Below are positions 43,588 through 53,042 of a DNA stretch of 64,000 bases, in pieces. The notes beneath the pieces are model-generated. The model was not told where the DNA came from. It did no database searches and saw only the letters and a list, made by a program, of their open reading frames with translations. Origin of the DNA: Siccibacter colletis (lineage in GTDB: Bacteria > Pseudomonadota > Gammaproteobacteria > Enterobacterales > Enterobacteriaceae); contig NZ_JMSQ01000011.1 of NCBI RefSeq assembly GCF_000696575.1, positions 62,001-126,000 of the forward strand, in the 5' to 3' direction. Numbering within the stretch: position 1 is the first letter of the stretch; every line of letters begins with the position of its first letter. Position numbers and translations under genes: made by a program.

Positions 43588-43986
43588 ATGGGGCAACCGC
43601 CACGCATTGCCATTATCGCCATCGTCGATGACGAACGCGCAGTCCGCAGCGGGCTGAGTAACCTGCTGCAGTCCGTGGGCTACGAGACGGATACCTTCGA
43701 CTCCGCCGAAGCGTTTCTTCGGGATAGCGCCAGGCTTGCGAGCGTCGTACTGGCCATTGTTGACGTCAAGCTTAAGGGCGCGAGCGGGTTTGAGTTGTTC
43801 ACCCATCTGCTGCAGTTGCCCGCGCCACCGCCGGTGATTTTTATCTCCGGTCACGGGGATGAAGTGATGCATCAACAGGCCATCGAACTGGGAGCCGTTG
43901 CTTTTTTGCGCAAGCCGCTGGATGTGGATATGCTGCTGGAACATATTGAGCGCATCCTGGCAGCAGGCGGTGAGGGCAGGGCATGA
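43588..43986 (+). CDS. Single-domain response regulator
   Basis: The 132-residue protein is a receiver domain only, of the FixJ type. Acidic pocket IVDDERAV near residue 13, phospho-acceptor Asp in AIVDVKLKG near residue 57, Ser in FISGHGDE near residue 85 and Lys in FLRKPLD near residue 108 are all in place. With no output domain it may relay phosphate or act by protein binding. Its stop overlaps the hybrid kinase start by four bases (ATGA), so the two are translated together. GGAGGAAC precedes the start. Confidence 0.9.
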   Translation: MGQPPRIAIIAIVDDERAVRSGLSNLLQSVGYETDTFDSAEAFLRDSARLASVVLAIVDVKLKGASGFELFTHLLQLPAPPPVIFISGHGDEVMHQQAIELGAVAFLRKPLDVDMLLEHIERILAAGGEGRA

Positions 43987-46900
43987 ATAACTACGGGATA
44001 ACGGTCAGGCTGCCGGAGGCGGGCACCGAAACGCCGGGCATTGAGCTTGATGACGCTGTGCTCCTTACCCCGGTGGCCAGTGACGGGTGTATCACCTGGC
44101 TACGCTGCCGTTATCCCCAGAGTGATGATGAACACATCATTGCGATGGCGGCCTGTGAAACCCTCGAAACCCGCGCTACGCAGCTGTTAAAGAATGAGTA
44201 CACCCTGCGTCACTACCTGGGCGACTGGGCGGTAAAGCCCTTTGCCCGCGCTTATCACCGCGGGCGCTATGTGTTGATGTACGACAGGCTCAACTTCACT
44301 CCGCTTAACCACCGCAGCGTGCCTCCCGCCACCATCGCCGATTTTCTCACCCTGGCGCTGCGGCTGTGTGCCCCGGTCAGGCAGATGCATCTGCGGGGGC
44401 TAATCCACGGCGATATCATGCCGGGGCATTTCTTCCTCGACGACGACATGCAGTGCCGGCTGGCGGGCTTTGGCCTCACCACCGGGACGCGTACCACCTT
44501 AGCCGTAATACCCGGCACCAGCGGCACGCCGGCCTGGATGGCGCCGGAGCGCACCTCCCGAACCCGCTACACCCCCGATAGCAGGAGCGATCTCTATAGC
44601 CTTGGTGTGGTGCTGTATGAGCTGTTAAGCGGCAGCCTGCCGTTTGAACCTGGCGTCGGCCAGGAAGAGGGGTGGACGCATCACCATATCGCCACCGAAC
44701 CCCGGCCGCTGCAGCGGCTGCGCAGCGATACCCCGGAGATGGTGTCGGCGGTGATCCTGCGTCTGCTGGCGAAAACGCCCGATCGTCGCTATCAGACCGC
44801 TGACGGACTTATCGCCGATCTGCGTCGCTGCATGGCAACCCTCACGCCGCAGGGCGATGTACCGCCCTTCACCCTCGGACAGCAGGATCGCGCCCCGGTG
44901 CTTCACCTCACCGATAACCCGGTGGTCGATCACCCGCAGGTGGCTGAACTGCTGGCGGTGTTCGACAGCGTGAAGCAGCAGGCCAGCGCTACCCTGGCGG
45001 TGATCAGCGGCCCGTCGGGCATTGGCAAAACCGCGCTTATCAGCTCTGCGCTGCGTGAGCTGCAACACCGTGACACCCTGATGGCATCCGGGAAGGTGGA
45101 ACAATTTCATCTGGTGCTGCCCTTTGCCGCGCTGGCCTCGGCGTTTCGCGCACTGATCATGCTCGTGGTGGGAATGCCGCGCGAACAGGTGAACTGGTGG
45201 AGTGGACGTCTCACGGCGAAGCTTGGTAGCTATGCGGGGCTGGCGGTGAATTTCATCCCCGAGCTGCGGCTGTTGATCGGCCAGAAGCCGCGTTATCCCG
45301 ATATCGCCGGTCAGGATGCCGGGGCGCGTTTCAACCAGATGGTGCAGTGCCTGGTGGAAGCCTTTGCGCTGCCGGGGCGTCCGCTGGTGCTGTTGATCGA
45401 CGACGTGCACTGGCTCGACCCGGCCAGCCAGCAGCTACTGGCGCATCTGCTGCTTAACAGCCGCACGCTGCCGCTGCTGATGGTGGTGGCGCAACGGGAC
45501 GAACAGGATGATATCACCTCGCTGTTACGCACCAGCGCCACCCGGACCGTGGAGATCCGCCCCGCACCGTTCAGCGTAAAAGGGATGGTCCGCTGGCTGG
45601 CGGAGCTGTTGCCTGCCAGACGCGGCAGCGTGACGGAGCTTGCGAAGCTGGTGCATGAGAAAACCGCCGGTAACCCGCTGTTTGCGCGTCAGTTTATCCG
45701 CCAGCTGATTGAAGATGAGCTGCTGATTGCCGATCGGCTGCGCGGGAAGTGGCACTACGATGCCGGGCAGATCCGCGCCCGGCACTACACCGAAAACGTG
45801 GTCAGTCTGATCCTGCGTCAGCTTGAAAAATTGCCGTCCGACACCCGAACGCTGCTTGGCAGCCTGGCGTGTTTCGGCGGCAGCGGCGATACCGCGTTAC
45901 TCAGCCAGATGGTGGCGTTGCCCGCCGCTGAGCTGTGCCGACAGCTGCAGCCTGCCGTCACGGCGCAGATGATAACGCTGTCGGTCAGCGCGTGGGCCTT
46001 CACCCATGACCGCATTCAGGAGGCGGCATTCGCGCTGCTCAGTAAGGCGGAGCAGCAGCGGCTTCACCTCGATACCGCAATGCTGCTGGCTGCGCGCTGC
46101 GCTGAGCAGAATGAGGACGAGACGCTGTTTCGCACCGTTTACCATATCGGGGCCGCTATCGAGAGTGTGGCAGTGCACCCGCGCAACCGCGATTTTCTGC
46201 TGTTATGTATGGACGCTGCGCAGCGCGCCCGACGCGCCGGGGACGCGTTGTCCGCGCGCAGCTATCTGCGCATCGCCGACACGCTGCTCAAGCGCCTGCC
46301 CGAGGCCGATGACAATCTGGCCTTTACGCTGCGCCTGGAAGAGGCCGGGTGCGAATTTATGCAGGGCAACCTCACCCAGGCGGCACGCCTGTGCGAGACC
46401 TTAATGACCCAGCCGGGCGGCGCGACGGAGGTGGCGATGGCGTCCCGGCTGCTGGCGGAAATTTACCTGCGCTATTCCAGTAATGCGCAGGCGCTGGAGG
46501 TGGCGCTGACCGGGCTTACGCGCTTTGGCATGGCGCTGAGCCACACCCCTGATGACGCCGCTTGTGATGAGGCCTGGCAGGCACTGCGCGTACGCATTGG
46601 CGACGATCCGGCGGCGGTGTTTGGCGCCCTCCCGGTCATGGCGGATCGAGAGACTGAAGCAGCGATGGATTTGATGCTCAGCGCCCAGCTGCCCGCCTGC
46701 GCCGTAGAGCCGCGCCTGCACTTTCTGCTGCTGTGCAGGATGGTGCAGCTCACGCTCGATCACGGTGTCAGCGGAGCTTCAACCGCCGCGCTGGGCTGGT
46801 TTGGCGTGTTGATTGGCGATCGCTATCATGCGTATGATCTCGGCTACCGGTGTGGCATCGTGGCGCGGGATCTGGTGCACCAGCATCGCTTTCAGAGCTT

Positions 46901-49544
46901 TGAAGCGCGCACGCTATTGCCGCTCGATCAGCTCAGCGTCTGGACGCAACCGCTGAGCTACAGCGTCGAGTGCGCCAGGGCCTGCTTTGTCTCCGCGATT
47001 ACCCACGGCGATCTCACCACCGCCTGTCTTGCCGCCTGTCACCAGGTGATCAACTTCATCACCCGGGGCGATCATCTCGACAGTATTCTGACCACCCTCG
47101 ACCGCTGCGTGGCGTTTGTCGAGCGCGCCTGTTTCCCGGATGTCGGCAGAATGATTGCGATCCTGCGGCTGTACGTTGAGCAGTGGCGCGATCCCGGCCG
47201 CGGCACCTTTACCGGACACGGTTTTTTACCCGCAGAGCTGATGCAAACCGGTGATGCAGGCACGCTGCCGCCGCTGATGCTGTTCTGGTACTGGCTCTAC
47301 AAAGGTATTGCGCACTATGGTGCCGGCGAATATGACGATGCCATCCGCTGCCTTGATGAGGCCGGCGGTTTTGCCTGGGCGGCACCGGGCCATTTTCATC
47401 TCTCCGATTACCACTATTTCAGCGCGCTGAGCCTGACCGGGGCGCTGACCAGCGCCAGCGTAACGCCGCGCCATCGCCAGCGCATCGCTGTCCACGTTGC
47501 GCACGTTGAGCACTGGGCGAGCGTCAATCCGGCTAACTTCGGGGATAAAATTGCCCTGGTGCGCGCCGAGCTGGCCCGGCTGGACGGCGATCGCGCGCTG
47601 GCACTTGAGCTGTTTGAAACGGCGGCGAAGCGATCGCGCGATGTCGGCATGGATCACTGTAACGGCCTGGCGCACGAGCTGGCCGGGCGTTTCGCTTACG
47701 GCTGCGGCTACCACACCAGTGCCGGGGCGCACCTTAAAGCGGCTATCGCCGCCTGGGGGCGCTGGGGTGCGCAGGCGAAAGTCCAGCAGCTTGAACGCGA
47801 GTTTCCGGCACTGGCACCGATAAAAACCCCGACGCCGTTCCCGGCGCACAGCTACGCATCGAATGATGAAATTCGCGATCTGCAAAGCGTCATTAACGCC
47901 TCGCGGGCGCTGTCGGAAGAGATCCAGGTCGATCGGCTGATTGATACCCTGATGACCATGCTGCTTGAACGTGCCGGGGCGCAGCGCGGACTGCTGATCC
48001 GCATCACACCGGAAAATGTGCCAGAGATCGAAGCGCGGGCGGAAAGCCATCCCGACGGGGTGCGAGTGCAGATTGTGAAAGCGACGCCGACGGAAACCGA
48101 TCTGCCTTTATCGGTGCTGGCAACGGTGATCCGCACCGGGCAGGAGATCCGCACCGCGAAGCCGGGGCAGTTCAGCCCGTTCAGTCACGATCCTTACTTG
48201 GTCGCCTCGGGCGCGGCGGTACTCTGCGTGCCGATGTTCAAGCAGTCGCGGCTGGTGGGGGTGCTGTACGTTGAGAACCGCCTGATGCCAGATGTGTTTT
48301 CCGTCGAGCAGTCGCGGGTGATTGCGCTGCTGAGCGCCCAGGCGGCGATCTCGCTGGAGACCGCGCGCCTGTATGCGGAACTGCTGGAGGAGAATATTCA
48401 GCGCCGTCGGGTAGAGAAAGATCTGCGCGCCAGCCAGACGTCGCTGATCCTCGGCGAGCAGATCAGCCATACCGGCAGCTGGCGCTGGGAGATGGAGCAG
48501 GGGATTATTTTTATTTCGGCGGAGTACGCGCGCATCCTCGGGCTGCCGGAGAGCCGCCAGTCGATGACCTTCCCGGAATTCATCTCCTTTATTCATCCCG
48601 ACGATATGCCCCGCTTAAAGACGCTGATCAATAGCGAGCTGCGCTATGGCAAGCCGGTGCGCATTGAGCACCGTATCGTCCGCACCGACGGCACCGTCCG
48701 CTATATCATGGCGGTGGGCGAGCCGGTCGATATGGGCGCTGAGCGCAGCGATTACTTCGGCACCGTTACCGACACCACGGCACGCCGCGAATCCGAAGAC
48801 GCCGTGCGTATTGCGCAGGCCGAGCTGGCGCGCGTTGCGCGGGCGACCACCGTCGGGCAGCTTACCGCGTCGATTGCCCATGAGATCAACCAGCCGCTGA
48901 TGTCGATTGTGGCCAATGCCGCCGCCAGCCTGCGCTGGCTGCAGCGTGACCCGGCGCGGCTTGATAACGTGCAGGTGGGGCTGGAGGAGATCGCCAGCGA
49001 AGGGCAGCGCGCCGGGGAGATCATTCGCGGCCTGCAGGCCCTGACGCGCAACCAGACGCCAACGCCCGAAGCGGTGGATCTGCACCAACTGGCACAGCAC
49101 ATCATGGCGCTGTCGCGTAACGAGATGGAGCGGCGCTATATCGCGCTGGAATACCATCTCCATGCCCGGATGCACACCTTCTGCGGCGACAGCGTGCAGA
49201 TCCAGCAGGTGCTGCTGAATCTGATGATGAACGCCATCGATGCCATGTCGGAAGTGGAGACGCGCCCGCGCATTCTGACCATCTCCACCTCAAACCCAAC
49301 GCCGGGTGAGATTCGCCTTGAGGTGGCCGATACCGGAAATGGCATTCCGCCCGACATCATGGAGAAGGTATTTGATTCGTTCTTCACCACCAAGCCGCAC
49401 GGCATGGGGATGGGGCTGACGATCAGCCACGCGATTATCGAGCGCCATCAGGGGACGTTGCGGGCGGAGACCGGTGAGCGGCAGGGGAGCCGCTTCTGGT
49501 TCACCCTGCCGGTAGCGGCCGGACAGGGTGACGAGGGAGACTGA
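43983..49544 (+). CDS. Giant hybrid: protein-kinase-like, AAA ATPase, GAF, PAS and histidine kinase
   Basis: The 1853-residue protein has, in order: a protein-kinase-like domain (about 40-290), an AAA/STAND ATPase with GPSGIGKT near residue 345 and LLIDDVHWLDP near residue 473, a long TPR-like helical region (about 640-1270), a GAF domain (about 1310-1450), a PAS domain (about 1480-1600) and a histidine kinase (His1633 in SIAHEINQP, N-box NLMMNAIDAM, G-boxes DTGNGIP and GMGMGL). The kinase-like domain keeps HGD (His142, Asp144) but has GFG at 162-164 instead of DFG and His instead of the catalytic-loop Asn, so it may not phosphorylate. It probably senses through the GAF/PAS region and signals to the flanking regulators. 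Confidence 0.92.
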   Translation: MNNYGITVRLPEAGTETPGIELDDAVLLTPVASDGCITWLRCRYPQSDDEHIIAMAACETLETRATQLLKNEYTLRHYLGDWAVKPFARAYHRGRYVLMYDRLNFTPLNHRSVPPATIADFLTLALRLCAPVRQMHLRGLIHGDIMPGHFFLDDDMQCRLAGFGLTTGTRTTLAVIPGTSGTPAWMAPERTSRTRYTPDSRSDLYSLGVVLYELLSGSLPFEPGVGQEEGWTHHHIATEPRPLQRLRSDTPEMVSAVILRLLAKTPDRRYQTADGLIADLRRCMATLTPQGDVPPFTLGQQDRAPVLHLTDNPVVDHPQVAELLAVFDSVKQQASATLAVISGPSGIGKTALISSALRELQHRDTLMASGKVEQFHLVLPFAALASAFRALIMLVVGMPREQVNWWSGRLTAKLGSYAGLAVNFIPELRLLIGQKPRYPDIAGQDAGARFNQMVQCLVEAFALPGRPLVLLIDDVHWLDPASQQLLAHLLLNSRTLPLLMVVAQRDEQDDITSLLRTSATRTVEIRPAPFSVKGMVRWLAELLPARRGSVTELAKLVHEKTAGNPLFARQFIRQLIEDELLIADRLRGKWHYDAGQIRARHYTENVVSLILRQLEKLPSDTRTLLGSLACFGGSGDTALLSQMVALPAAELCRQLQPAVTAQMITLSVSAWAFTHDRIQEAAFALLSKAEQQRLHLDTAMLLAARCAEQNEDETLFRTVYHIGAAIESVAVHPRNRDFLLLCMDAAQRARRAGDALSARSYLRIADTLLKRLPEADDNLAFTLRLEEAGCEFMQGNLTQAARLCETLMTQPGGATEVAMASRLLAEIYLRYSSNAQALEVALTGLTRFGMALSHTPDDAACDEAWQALRVRIGDDPAAVFGALPVMADRETEAAMDLMLSAQLPACAVEPRLHFLLLCRMVQLTLDHGVSGASTAALGWFGVLIGDRYHAYDLGYRCGIVARDLVHQHRFQSFEARTLLPLDQLSVWTQPLSYSVECARACFVSAITHGDLTTACLAACHQVINFITRGDHLDSILTTLDRCVAFVERACFPDVGRMIAILRLYVEQWRDPGRGTFTGHGFLPAELMQTGDAGTLPPLMLFWYWLYKGIAHYGAGEYDDAIRCLDEAGGFAWAAPGHFHLSDYHYFSALSLTGALTSASVTPRHRQRIAVHVAHVEHWASVNPANFGDKIALVRAELARLDGDRALALELFETAAKRSRDVGMDHCNGLAHELAGRFAYGCGYHTSAGAHLKAAIAAWGRWGAQAKVQQLEREFPALAPIKTPTPFPAHSYASNDEIRDLQSVINASRALSEEIQVDRLIDTLMTMLLERAGAQRGLLIRITPENVPEIEARAESHPDGVRVQIVKATPTETDLPLSVLATVIRTGQEIRTAKPGQFSPFSHDPYLVASGAAVLCVPMFKQSRLVGVLYVENRLMPDVFSVEQSRVIALLSAQAAISLETARLYAELLEENIQRRRVEKDLRASQTSLILGEQISHTGSWRWEMEQGIIFISAEYARILGLPESRQSMTFPEFISFIHPDDMPRLKTLINSELRYGKPVRIEHRIVRTDGTVRYIMAVGEPVDMGAERSDYFGTVTDTTARRESEDAVRIAQAELARVARATTVGQLTASIAHEINQPLMSIVANAAASLRWLQRDPARLDNVQVGLEEIASEGQRAGEIIRGLQALTRNQTPTPEAVDLHQLAQHIMALSRNEMERRYIALEYHLHARMHTFCGDSVQIQQVLLNLMMNAIDAMSEVETRPRILTISTSNPTPGEIRLEVADTGNGIPPDIMEKVFDSFFTTKPHGMGMGLTISHAIIERHQGTLRAETGERQGSRFWFTLPVAAGQGDEGD

Positions 49545-49547
49545 GCG

Positions 49548-49958
49548 TCAGGCGGCGGGGGCGAGCTGTGACAGACGGTGGCGCAGCTCACCGTGCGCCA
49601 TCGCTACCTGGGTCGATTCCTGCAGTGCGTTCAGGTACTTGTGATGGAACTCGCTGCCGTTTTCCGGCCCCAGTGCCAGCTGGCTCTCCGTGGCCTTACG
49701 ATAGTTCTCCACCGTCGCTGCCTCCACCGGATTTTCCTTGTCGTCCAGGCGCTCATCAATCTCGACCAGAATCTCTGAAATCTGGCGCAGCCAGGCGAAC
49801 TGCGGGTGCGTGGTCAGCAGCTGCAGATGCTCAAACGGGCTGCCGGGGTTGCCAAAGCGCTCGGTTTCTAAATCCACCAGCGCTTTATGCAGTTTGCGCA
49901 GCGCTGAAGAGATGGATTTAAGCTGGGTACGCGGGTCGGATAACGGATCGGTGGTCAT
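49548..49958 (-). CDS. Conserved-looking small helical protein, function unknown
   Basis: From ATG 49958 (GGAGAAAACCC before it) the protein has 136 residues, all predicted helical and soluble, without Cys. LKSISSALRKLHKALVDLET and ENYRKATESQLALGPENGSE suggest a four-helix bundle. The pattern of regular start, proper leader and codon use like neighbours supports a real gene. It converges on the hybrid kinase with a 3-nt gap and follows the LuxR-type regulator gene by 54 nt, so it is probably part of that transcript. I do not recognise the family. Confidence 0.7.
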   Translation of the reverse strand: MTTDPLSDPRTQLKSISSALRKLHKALVDLETERFGNPGSPFEHLQLLTTHPQFAWLRQISEILVEIDERLDDKENPVEAATVENYRKATESQLALGPENGSEFHHKYLNALQESTQVAMAHGELRHRLSQLAPAA

Positions 49959-50012
49959 CGGGTTTTCTCCTGAAAACGGGGTACGGTGCCACAGCAAGGC
50001 GGCGGCAAAAAA

Positions 50013-50633
50013 TTATCGGCTGCGGGACTTCACGATGTTCAGGCGCTCCGCGCTGCGCACCAGATCCGCCAGCGAGCGTGCCTGCATCTTCTCCATCACG
50101 CGCCGCTTATGCACTTTGGCGGTGATCTCACTCACACCCAGCGCGGTGGCAATCTGCTTATTCAGCAGCCCGCCGATGGCCAGCTCCAGCACTTCTCGCT
50201 CGCGTGGGGTCAGCGACTGATGGCGCTGCGTTAACGCATGGTGTTCACGCAGATGACTAAAGTTTTGCTGCGCCTGACGCAACCCTTCCGCCACCGCCTG
50301 CAACAGCTGCACCGGGTTAACCGGTTTGGTGAGGAACTCCAGCGCGCCGGTTTTCATCGCCTTAACGGTAAGGGGGATAGTACCGAAGCCCGTGAGGAAG
50401 ATGACCGGCAGCGCCCGGCCCAGTCGGGACAGGCCATCCATAACATCAAAGCCATCGGCGGCGGGCATGTTCATGTCCAGCACCAGGCAGCCCGGCTTTT
50501 CGCAAAAGTCGTGGGAAAGAAACGCCTGCGCAGAATTGAAATCAGCCACCTCGTGGCCTTCGGACTGGAGTAACCGGACGACGGCGCGGCGGACGGCGTC
50601 ATCGTCATCCACTACGTAGATTATCTGTTCCAT
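50013..50633 (-). CDS. FixJ/NarL-type response regulator with LuxR helix-turn-helix
   Basis: From ATG 50633 the protein has 206 residues. Receiver: IIYVVDDDDAVRRAV, Asp in LVLDMNMPAADGFDV, Thr in FLTGFGTIP and Lys in FLTKPVNPV. Output: LTPREREVLELAIGGLLNKQ then ATALGVSEITAKVHKRRVME, the LuxR-type DNA-binding domain. Close to NodW/FixJ regulators that pair with PAS-containing histidine kinases such as the hybrid kinase on the other strand. It is the probable DNA-binding output of the signalling locus. The 326 bases upstream hold no gene apart from the chemoreceptor promoter. Confidence 0.9.
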   Translation of the reverse strand: MEQIIYVVDDDDAVRRAVVRLLQSEGHEVADFNSAQAFLSHDFCEKPGCLVLDMNMPAADGFDVMDGLSRLGRALPVIFLTGFGTIPLTVKAMKTGALEFLTKPVNPVQLLQAVAEGLRQAQQNFSHLREHHALTQRHQSLTPREREVLELAIGGLLNKQIATALGVSEITAKVHKRRVMEKMQARSLADLVRSAERLNIVKSRSR

Positions 50634-50891
50634 ATTCGTGCCCTGCGATGCTCTGGAAAAAGCAATCGAATCAACGGTATCCCGCCAGCCCCAGGCAGAA
50701 TACAAAGCATAATTATGAAGAATAATTCGATGTGAATGTAATTACCATATTCATAAAACACCTTTTTTGTTAATGGTATTTTATGTTTCGGTTACAGGCT
50801 GGCGGAAAAGCATCAGGCGGCGTATCGCTGCGGATAAAATATATTTTCGTCAGGAAATCATTGCGTTGTATACATAAGTTGTTGTGCTGGA

Positions 50892-50918
50892 TAAAGATTG
50901 TTCATAACAAACCGATAA
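50892..50918 (+). promoter_or_regulatory. Sigma-28 (FliA) type promoter
   Basis: TAAA at 50892-50895, a 15-bp spacer, then ACCGATAA at 50911-50918 matches the flagellar sigma-28 consensus TAAA-N15-GCCGATAA in all but one position. It lies 42 bases before the chemoreceptor start, inside the gene-free stretch 50634-50959. Confidence 0.8.
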
Positions 50919-50959
50919 ACATTTCACAACATTCAGGGGTTTATCGGGGAACGCAGCAC

Positions 50960-52624
50960 ATGTTAAAAAACCTAAAAGTCATCACCGGGATTGTCATAAT
51001 CCTGTTTATTTTCAGCCTGTTGCAGGTGGTTACCGGCGGGCTGTTCTACTCATCGGTCAGCCAGGATCGGGATAATTTCCAGAATTCAGGCCAGCTTAAC
51101 TTCCAGCAGGAGCAGCTGGGCGACAGCATTCAGACGCTGGTGAAAACCCGCGTCACCGTCACCCGCGTGGCGATCCGCTTTCTGAAGAACCAGCGCGACC
51201 CGGCCTCGCTGGCAGCCATCGATAAGCTGCTTGGCGTGGCTGATGAATCCCTGGGCCGGGCGCAGAGCCAGTTTGAGGCCTATAAGAACGCCCCGCGCCT
51301 TGCCGGACAGGACGAGGCGATAGCCCGCGATATTCAGGCAAAGCTCAGCGCCTATCACGATGTGCTGCAGGCCTCGATCGGGTTCTTGCGCGCCAACAAC
51401 TATGAAGCTTACGGCAACCTGGATGCGCAGGCGGCACAGGATGCGCTGGAGAGCAGCTACAGCACCTGGCGGGCAGAGAATAACCGTCTGCTGCAGGTGG
51501 CCGCAGAGGATAACCAGCGCAGCTTCACCAGCATGCAGTGGACGCTGGGCACTATTGCGCTGGCGGTCGTGGCCATTATCGCGGTGATCTGGTTTGGCCT
51601 GCAGCATCTGCTGCTGGTGCCGCTGCAGCGTGCCATGACGCATATTCGCGCCATCGCTGACGGCAACCTGACGCACACCATTGAAGGGGAAGGCCGTAAC
51701 GAGATGGGCCAGCTGGTGTCGACGCTGAAAGCCATGCAGCACTCGCTTATCCGCACCGTCGGGTCAGTGCGCGACAGCTCGGAATCGATCTATACCGGTG
51801 CCGGGGAGATCTCCGCGGGCAGTAACGACCTGTCATCCCGCACCGAGCAGCAGGCCGCTTCGCTTGAAGAGACCGCTGCCAGTATGGAAGAGCTGACGGC
51901 GACGGTGAAACAGAACACCGACAACGCCCGTCAGGCCGCGCAGCTGGCGAAGAATGCCTCGGAAACCGCTGGCAAGGGCGGGCGCGTGGTGGATCAGGTA
52001 GTCACGACCATGAAGGAGATCTCTGACAGCTCGCGGCAGATTGCCGATATCACTAGCGTCATCGACAGCATCGCTTTCCAGACCAATATCCTGGCGCTGA
52101 ACGCCGCGGTAGAAGCGGCGCGGGCCGGCGAGCAGGGGCGCGGCTTTGCGGTGGTTGCCGGGGAAGTGCGTACCCTGGCAAGCCGTAGCGCCCAGGCAGC
52201 TAAAGAGATTAAGTCGCTGATCGACAACTCTGTGACCCGCGTGGGTATGGGGTCTGAGCTGGTGCATCAGGCGGGCGATACCATGAAAGAGATCGTTACG
52301 GCGGTAACCCGCGTCACCGACATTATGGGTGAAATCGCCTCGGCGTCGGATGAGCAGAGCAAAGGCATTGAGCAGGTCAGCCTGGCAGTATCACAGATGG
52401 ACAGCGTAACGCAGCAGAACGCCGCACTGGTGGAAGAGTCGGCTGCGGCTTCGGCAGCGCTCGAAGATCAGGCCGATCGCCTGCGTCAGGCGGTGGCTGT
52501 TTTCCAGCTGAAGGCAAACCACAGCTCACCGGTACGTGACGTGCCGCCGGCGCGGGAGAAGCCACAGGCTCTGGTACCTTCGATGGCAGGCAAAGCCGGT
52601 GGAGAACACTGGGAAACGTTCTGA
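50960..52624 (+). CDS. Methyl-accepting chemotaxis protein
   Basis: From ATG 50960 the protein has 554 residues. It has a membrane helix ([20 protein letters not shown]), a periplasmic four-helix Tar/Tsr-type domain (about 30-190), a second helix ([20 protein letters not shown]), a HAMP domain and a long signalling coiled coil. The hairpin tip ([20 protein letters not shown] then [15 protein letters not shown]) is intact. The C-terminal pentapeptide is HWETF, close to the NWETF that tethers CheR and CheB. A longer frame to 50783 crosses the sigma-28 promoter and is unlikely. The ligand is unknown. Confidence 0.93.
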   Translation: MLKNLKVITGIVIILFIFSLLQVVTGGLFYSSVSQDRDNFQNSGQLNFQQEQLGDSIQTLVKTRVTVTRVAIRFLKNQRDPASLAAIDKLLGVADESLGRAQSQFEAYKNAPRLAGQDEAIARDIQAKLSAYHDVLQASIGFLRANNYEAYGNLDAQAAQDALESSYSTWRAENNRLLQVAAEDNQRSFTSMQWTLGTIALAVVAIIAVIWFGLQHLLLVPLQRAMTHIRAIADGNLTHTIEGEGRNEMGQLVSTLKAMQHSLIRTVGSVRDSSESIYTGAGEISAGSNDLSSRTEQQAASLEETAASMEELTATVKQNTDNARQAAQLAKNASETAGKGGRVVDQVVTTMKEISDSSRQIADITSVIDSIAFQTNILALNAAVEAARAGEQGRGFAVVAGEVRTLASRSAQAAKEIKSLIDNSVTRVGMGSELVHQAGDTMKEIVTAVTRVTDIMGEIASASDEQSKGIEQVSLAVSQMDSVTQQNAALVEESAAASAALEDQADRLRQAVAVFQLKANHSSPVRDVPPAREKPQALVPSMAGKAGGEHWETF

Positions 52625-52651
52625 GTTTCCATGCGTTAACGGGAAGAGACG

Positions 52652-52900
52652 TCAGCCAACGGTCACTTTAAAGAAGCTGTTCCTGATGCTGGCCGTAAAG
52701 TACGTCTCTTTCTCATTGCTCATCATAAACGTCTGATACGTTTTAGCGGGCACGCCTAAAAACTGCTCCACGCGGCCATTGGCGTGCTCAATTTCCATTA
52801 CTGAACAGGTGGGATCGTAACCTGCGCTTTTGAATGTGCGGGACCGGAGTTCATGTCTTTTCATATCATTCGCGTCTTGTGGTGATGGTAAAAGAGTCAT
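52652..52900 (-). CDS. KTSC-domain protein
   Basis: The ORF encodes 82 residues (ATG 52900) or 70 (ATG 52864). The core is the KTSC domain: FKSAGYDPTCSVMEIEHANG then VEQFLGVPAKTYQTFMMSNE and YFTASIRNSFF. Such proteins occur alone or fused to lysyl-tRNA synthetase-like modules; the function is unknown. It converges on the chemoreceptor gene with a 27-nt gap. Neither start has a strong leader. Confidence 0.7.
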   Translation of the reverse strand: MTLLPSPQDANDMKRHELRSRTFKSAGYDPTCSVMEIEHANGRVEQFLGVPAKTYQTFMMSNEKETYFTASIRNSFFKVTVG

Positions 52901-53042
52901 ATCGGTCCAGCCTGGCGAAACTTTATACCTGCGGGTGTGGACGGCCAGTGCGCCGCTCAGGAAATATCATATTTTTTAGTTGCGTCGCTGCACCACTATA
53001 TGTATTTTTATGCATAATATTTGCATAAAAATAAGGATTCAG

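Noticed and set aside
52980-53042. Upstream extension of the amino-acid binding protein
   Set aside because: It would put a non-signal sequence in front of a good signal peptide that has its own AAGGA leader.
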